Below, piece by piece: positions 5,499 through 7,944 of a stretch of DNA of 7,944 nucleotides. The stretch is from Darwinibacter acetoxidans_A. GTDB lineage: Bacteria > Bacillota > Limnochordia > Darwinibacteriales > Darwinibacteriaceae. The notes below the pieces were generated by a model that was not told the origin of the DNA, did not search any database, and saw only the letters and a program-made list of their open reading frames with translations. Location of the stretch: assembly GCA_041936745.1 (NCBI GenBank), contig JBHGWS010000079.1:1-7944 (forward strand), in the 5' to 3' direction. Position 1 is the first letter of the stretch, and each line of letters starts with the position of its first letter. The translations under genes and the position numbers were made by a program.

Positions 5499-6470
5499 AT
5501 GAGGAAAAGAAAGGTTTTAATTGTAATTTTGTCCGTTGCCGCAGCCCTGCTGGGCCCGCTCTGCCAAGCGCAGGCCGGTAATCCTACCATTGGGATAATC
5601 CAATATGTGGAGCACCAGGCCTTGGATGCTGCCCGGGAAGGTTTTTTGGCCGCCTTAGCTGATAACGGGTTAAAACCGGGGGACAGTGTGGAAATTGACT
5701 ATCAAAATGCCCAAGGTGATGTGGCAAATTTGGCCACTATCAGCCAGCGCCTGGTGGCGAAAAAGGTAGATTTAATTTTAGCGATCACAACTCCTGCGGC
5801 CCAGTCTGTTGCAGGGGCCACCAGTGAAATTCCAATTTTAGGCACGGCTATCACTGATTATGAGGCGGCCAGGCTTGTGGACTCCAACAATGCACCCGGC
5901 GGCAATATCAGCGGTACAAGTGATCTTAATCCCGTTAAGGAACAAATCGAACTTTTAGTGGAATTGGTGCCCGGGGCCAAAAAAATCGGCCTGCTTTACA
6001 CATCGAGTGAAGATAACTCGGTTTTGCAGGCCAGGTTGGCAAAAGAAGAAATTCTGCGGCTGGGGTTGGACTATGTTGAAATAACAATATCTAATTCCAA
6101 CGAGGTCCAGCAGGCCGTGCAGTCAATTGTCAAACGGGCTGATGCTATCTACATTCCGACGGATAACATTTTCGCGTCCGCAATGCCTATAGTCCATGGA
6201 GTAACTTCTCAATCCAAGACGCCGGTAATCTGTGGTGAAGCGGGCATGGTGGCGGCGGGGGGCTTGGCAACGCTCGGTATTAACTATTATGATTTAGGTT
6301 ATCAAACTGGTTTAATGGCTCTAAAAGTTTTGGCGGGGCAAGAACCGAAAAATATGCCCATTGAATTTGCCGCCGGCTTCGATCTGGCGATTAACCGCCT
6401 TGTTGCTGGGGAGATAGGCCTTGAAATACCTGCCGAGCTGCGGAAATATATGTTTGATGGTGACTTCTAG
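5499..6470 (+). CDS. ABC transporter substrate-binding protein, trpX type (ABC_sub_bind family)
   Basis: This is a complete protein of 323 residues that captures a small ligand outside the membrane and delivers it to the permease. A basic N terminus (MRKRK) and a hydrophobic core (about 6-21) form a signal peptide; AQA (24-26) is a plausible signal peptidase I site. C22 is present but is preceded by GPL, which does not fit a lipobox, so lipid anchoring is doubtful. The mature part starts with the family-typical NPTIGIIQYVEHQALDAAREGF and shows the two-lobed pattern of ABC_sub_bind (PF04392), including AITTPAAQSV, PGGNISGTSD and IYIPTDN segments. ATG 5499 has AGGAGG (5487-5492) 6 bases upstream. 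It is the first gene after the T-box and is followed by the permease and ATPase. Relatives are called TrpX and linked to tryptophan; the leader here points to phenylalanine. Confidence 0.93.
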   Translation: MRKRKVLIVILSVAAALLGPLCQAQAGNPTIGIIQYVEHQALDAAREGFLAALADNGLKPGDSVEIDYQNAQGDVANLATISQRLVAKKVDLILAITTPAAQSVAGATSEIPILGTAITDYEAARLVDSNNAPGGNISGTSDLNPVKEQIELLVELVPGAKKIGLLYTSSEDNSVLQARLAKEEILRLGLDYVEITISNSNEVQQAVQSIVKRADAIYIPTDNIFASAMPIVHGVTSQSKTPVICGEAGMVAAGGLATLGINYYDLGYQTGLMALKVLAGQEPKNMPIEFAAGFDLAINRLVAGEIGLEIPAELRKYMFDGDF

Positions 6471-6498
6471 GCAGTGAGTTGAAAGGATGGGGAATGGA

Positions 6499-7422
6499 AT
6501 GTTGCAGATAATTTTCGGTGCCGTCATGTTAGGCCTGCTTTGGGCTTTGATGACTATGGGCGTCTTTATCACCTATCGCATTTTAGATATAGCTGATTTA
6601 ACAGTGGAAGGCAGCATTACCTTGGGAGCGGTTATCGCGGCTCAAGCTATCTATTCCGGCTTAAATCCTTTTTTGGCAACCGCGCTTGCCCTTGGCGGGG
6701 GTATTGCAGCAGGCTTAACAACGGGCCTTCTGCACACTAAGTTAAAAATACCTCCGCTGCTTGCGGGCATTTTGACTATGATAGCCCTCTATTCGATAAA
6801 CTTGCGGATTCTGGGCAAAGCGAATTTATCTCTTTTGCGCTTAGAAACGGTGTATACATTGGTTGGTAAATTAGGCATCGGCACGGGAGCCCTCTCAACC
6901 CGCTGGGGTGTTGGCTCAATGATGCCCGTTATAAGCTTGGCGGCCTGCATGGTCTGTGGTGTGGGGTTTTTTCTCTATTGGATTTTCAGGACCGAAATTG
7001 GCTTTGCGCTGCGGGCAACGGGCGGGAACCCGCAAATGGCACGGGCCCAGGGGGTTAACACAGATAAAATGATTGTCTTAGGCTTAAGCATCAGTAACGG
7101 CTTAGTTGCCCTAAGCGGTGCTCTGCTTGCCCAGCAGCAGAGTTACGCCGATATTCAAATGGGAACAGGCGCAATCATCATCGGCCTCGCCTCCGTGATT
7201 ATCGGTGAGGTGCTGTTTGGGCGAAAAAGCTTGGCCAGATGCCTGCTTTCAACGGCCCTAGGCGCGATCACTTACCGCCTAGTCATCGCCTTAGTTTTAG
7301 AAATGGGCATGCCTGCACACGATTTAAAACTTTTTACAGCGATTACTGTAGCCGCGGCCTTGGCACTGCCTTTGTTCAAAAGTTATTTAAGGCCCATTGT
7401 CAACGGCCTGAAAGGAGCATAA
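6499..7422 (+). CDS. ABC transporter permease, trpY type (BPD_transp_2 family)
   Basis: This protein of 307 residues with about eight or nine hydrophobic helices (near 5-27, 40-53, 57-79, 84-102, 142-163, 190-211, 223-240, 248-268 and 276-293) forms the membrane channel of the importer. The fold is the branched-chain-amino-acid/ribose permease type, recognisable from ITYRILDIADLTVEGS near the N terminus and a cytoplasmic LRATGGNPQMARAQG loop (about 171-185), which likely contacts the ATPase. I prefer ATG 6499, with AAGGA (6483-6487) 11 bases upstream; an in-frame ATG at 6487 would add four residues but overlaps its own ribosome site. It lies 28 bases after the binding-protein gene and 2 bases before the ATPase gene, a tight operon. 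Confidence 0.92.
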   Translation: MLQIIFGAVMLGLLWALMTMGVFITYRILDIADLTVEGSITLGAVIAAQAIYSGLNPFLATALALGGGIAAGLTTGLLHTKLKIPPLLAGILTMIALYSINLRILGKANLSLLRLETVYTLVGKLGIGTGALSTRWGVGSMMPVISLAACMVCGVGFFLYWIFRTEIGFALRATGGNPQMARAQGVNTDKMIVLGLSISNGLVALSGALLAQQQSYADIQMGTGAIIIGLASVIIGEVLFGRKSLARCLLSTALGAITYRLVIALVLEMGMPAHDLKLFTAITVAAALALPLFKSYLRPIVNGLKGA

Positions 7423-7424
7423 TA

Positions 7425-7944
7425 ATGTTAGTCTTAGAGCAGGTAGAGAAAATATTTGACAGCGGGACCGCAACCGAAAAGATAGCTTTAAACAATCTGA
7501 ACCTGCATATTGAAGAGGGGGACTACGTCACAATCATCGGTAGTAACGGTTCAGGCAAGTCAACGCTGCTTAACTGCATCACGGGGGTTTATACCGTTGA
7601 TCGGGGAACTATTGCAATCAACGGCCGCAATGTAACAGGCATTTCTGAGCACAAACGGGCCGCGGTTTTAGGCCGCGTCTTTCAAGATCCGATGGTGGGC
7701 ACAACACCGCAGATGAGTGTGGAGGAAAATTTGAGCCTGGCCGCAAGGAGGGGTGTAAGGCGCGGCCTGGCCATGGGGGTTGGGCGCAGGGAGCGAGCTT
7801 ACTATAAGGAACTTTTAAGCAGTCTTGAATTGGGCTTGGAAACTCGTTTAAATGACCCGGTAGGCACGCTTTCCGGGGGCCAGCGGCAGGCCTTAAGTTT
7901 ACTCATGGCAACGGTTAAGCAGCCGAAACTACTGCTTTTAGATG
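7425..7944 (+). CDS. ABC transporter ATP-binding protein, trpZ type, N-terminal part
   Basis: The first 173 residues of an ABC ATPase are present; the right edge cuts the gene. The Walker A motif is GSNGSGKST (39-47), the Q-loop glutamine is Q87 in VFQDP, the signature is LSGGQRQALS (149-158), and the Walker B strand LLLLD ends at D173, the last full codon. A basic, arginine-rich stretch (about 108-124) between Q-loop and signature belongs to the helical subdomain. ATG 7425 has AAAGGAG (7411-7417) 7 bases upstream and follows the permease stop by 2 bases, suggesting translational coupling. It powers uptake by the two preceding proteins. The missing part should hold the catalytic glutamate after Walker B and the H-loop histidine. 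Confidence 0.95.
   Translation, partial: MLVLEQVEKIFDSGTATEKIALNNLNLHIEEGDYVTIIGSNGSGKSTLLNCITGVYTVDRGTIAINGRNVTGISEHKRAAVLGRVFQDPMVGTTPQMSVEENLSLAARRGVRRGLAMGVGRRERAYYKELLSSLELGLETRLNDPVGTLSGGQRQALSLLMATVKQPKLLLLD

Overview
The window looks like chromosome from a Firmicute (Bacillota), probably clostridial or a relative. The evidence is a complete T-box leader, strong AGGAGG-type Shine-Dalgarno sequences, and TTG and GTG starts that each sit behind a good ribosome site. All genes read on the + strand. The genus cannot be named from this sequence.

Layout: (1) 2-403 is the C-terminal end of an L-cysteine desulfidase / serine dehydratase-alpha-like protein (CyuA/YhaM, UPF0597 family), cut by the left edge. 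(2) 421-1221 is an M55-family zinc D-aminopeptidase (DppA type) with all metal ligands, closed by an intrinsic terminator. (3) 1378-1971 is a small CPBP-family membrane protein (CAAX protease / bacteriocin-processing type). (4) 2113-2517 is a conserved-looking protein of unknown function. A hairpin lies between its Shine-Dalgarno sequence and its start codon. (5) 2669-5113 is a membrane-anchored dCACHE-GGDEF-EAL protein for cyclic-di-GMP turnover, with both catalytic motifs intact. (6) 5160-5470 holds a promoter and a full T-box riboswitch ending in an intrinsic terminator. (7) 5499 to the right edge is an ABC importer operon of the trpXYZ layout: binding protein, permease and ATPase, the last cut by the edge.

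The common theme is amino acids and peptides: desulfhydration or deamination of an amino acid, hydrolysis of D-amino-acid peptides, an extracytoplasmic sensor with most of an amino-acid-binding signature, and an importer switched by an uncharged tRNA.

The most informative result is the T-box specificity. The specifier loop offers UUC (Phe), and the variable T-box base that reads the tRNA discriminator is U, which matches A73 of tRNA-Phe and not G73 of tRNA-Trp. The operon therefore looks like a phenylalanine-responsive version of a transporter family usually linked to tryptophan. I found no phage, insertion sequence, CRISPR array, tRNA or rRNA, and no clearly new multi-gene system.
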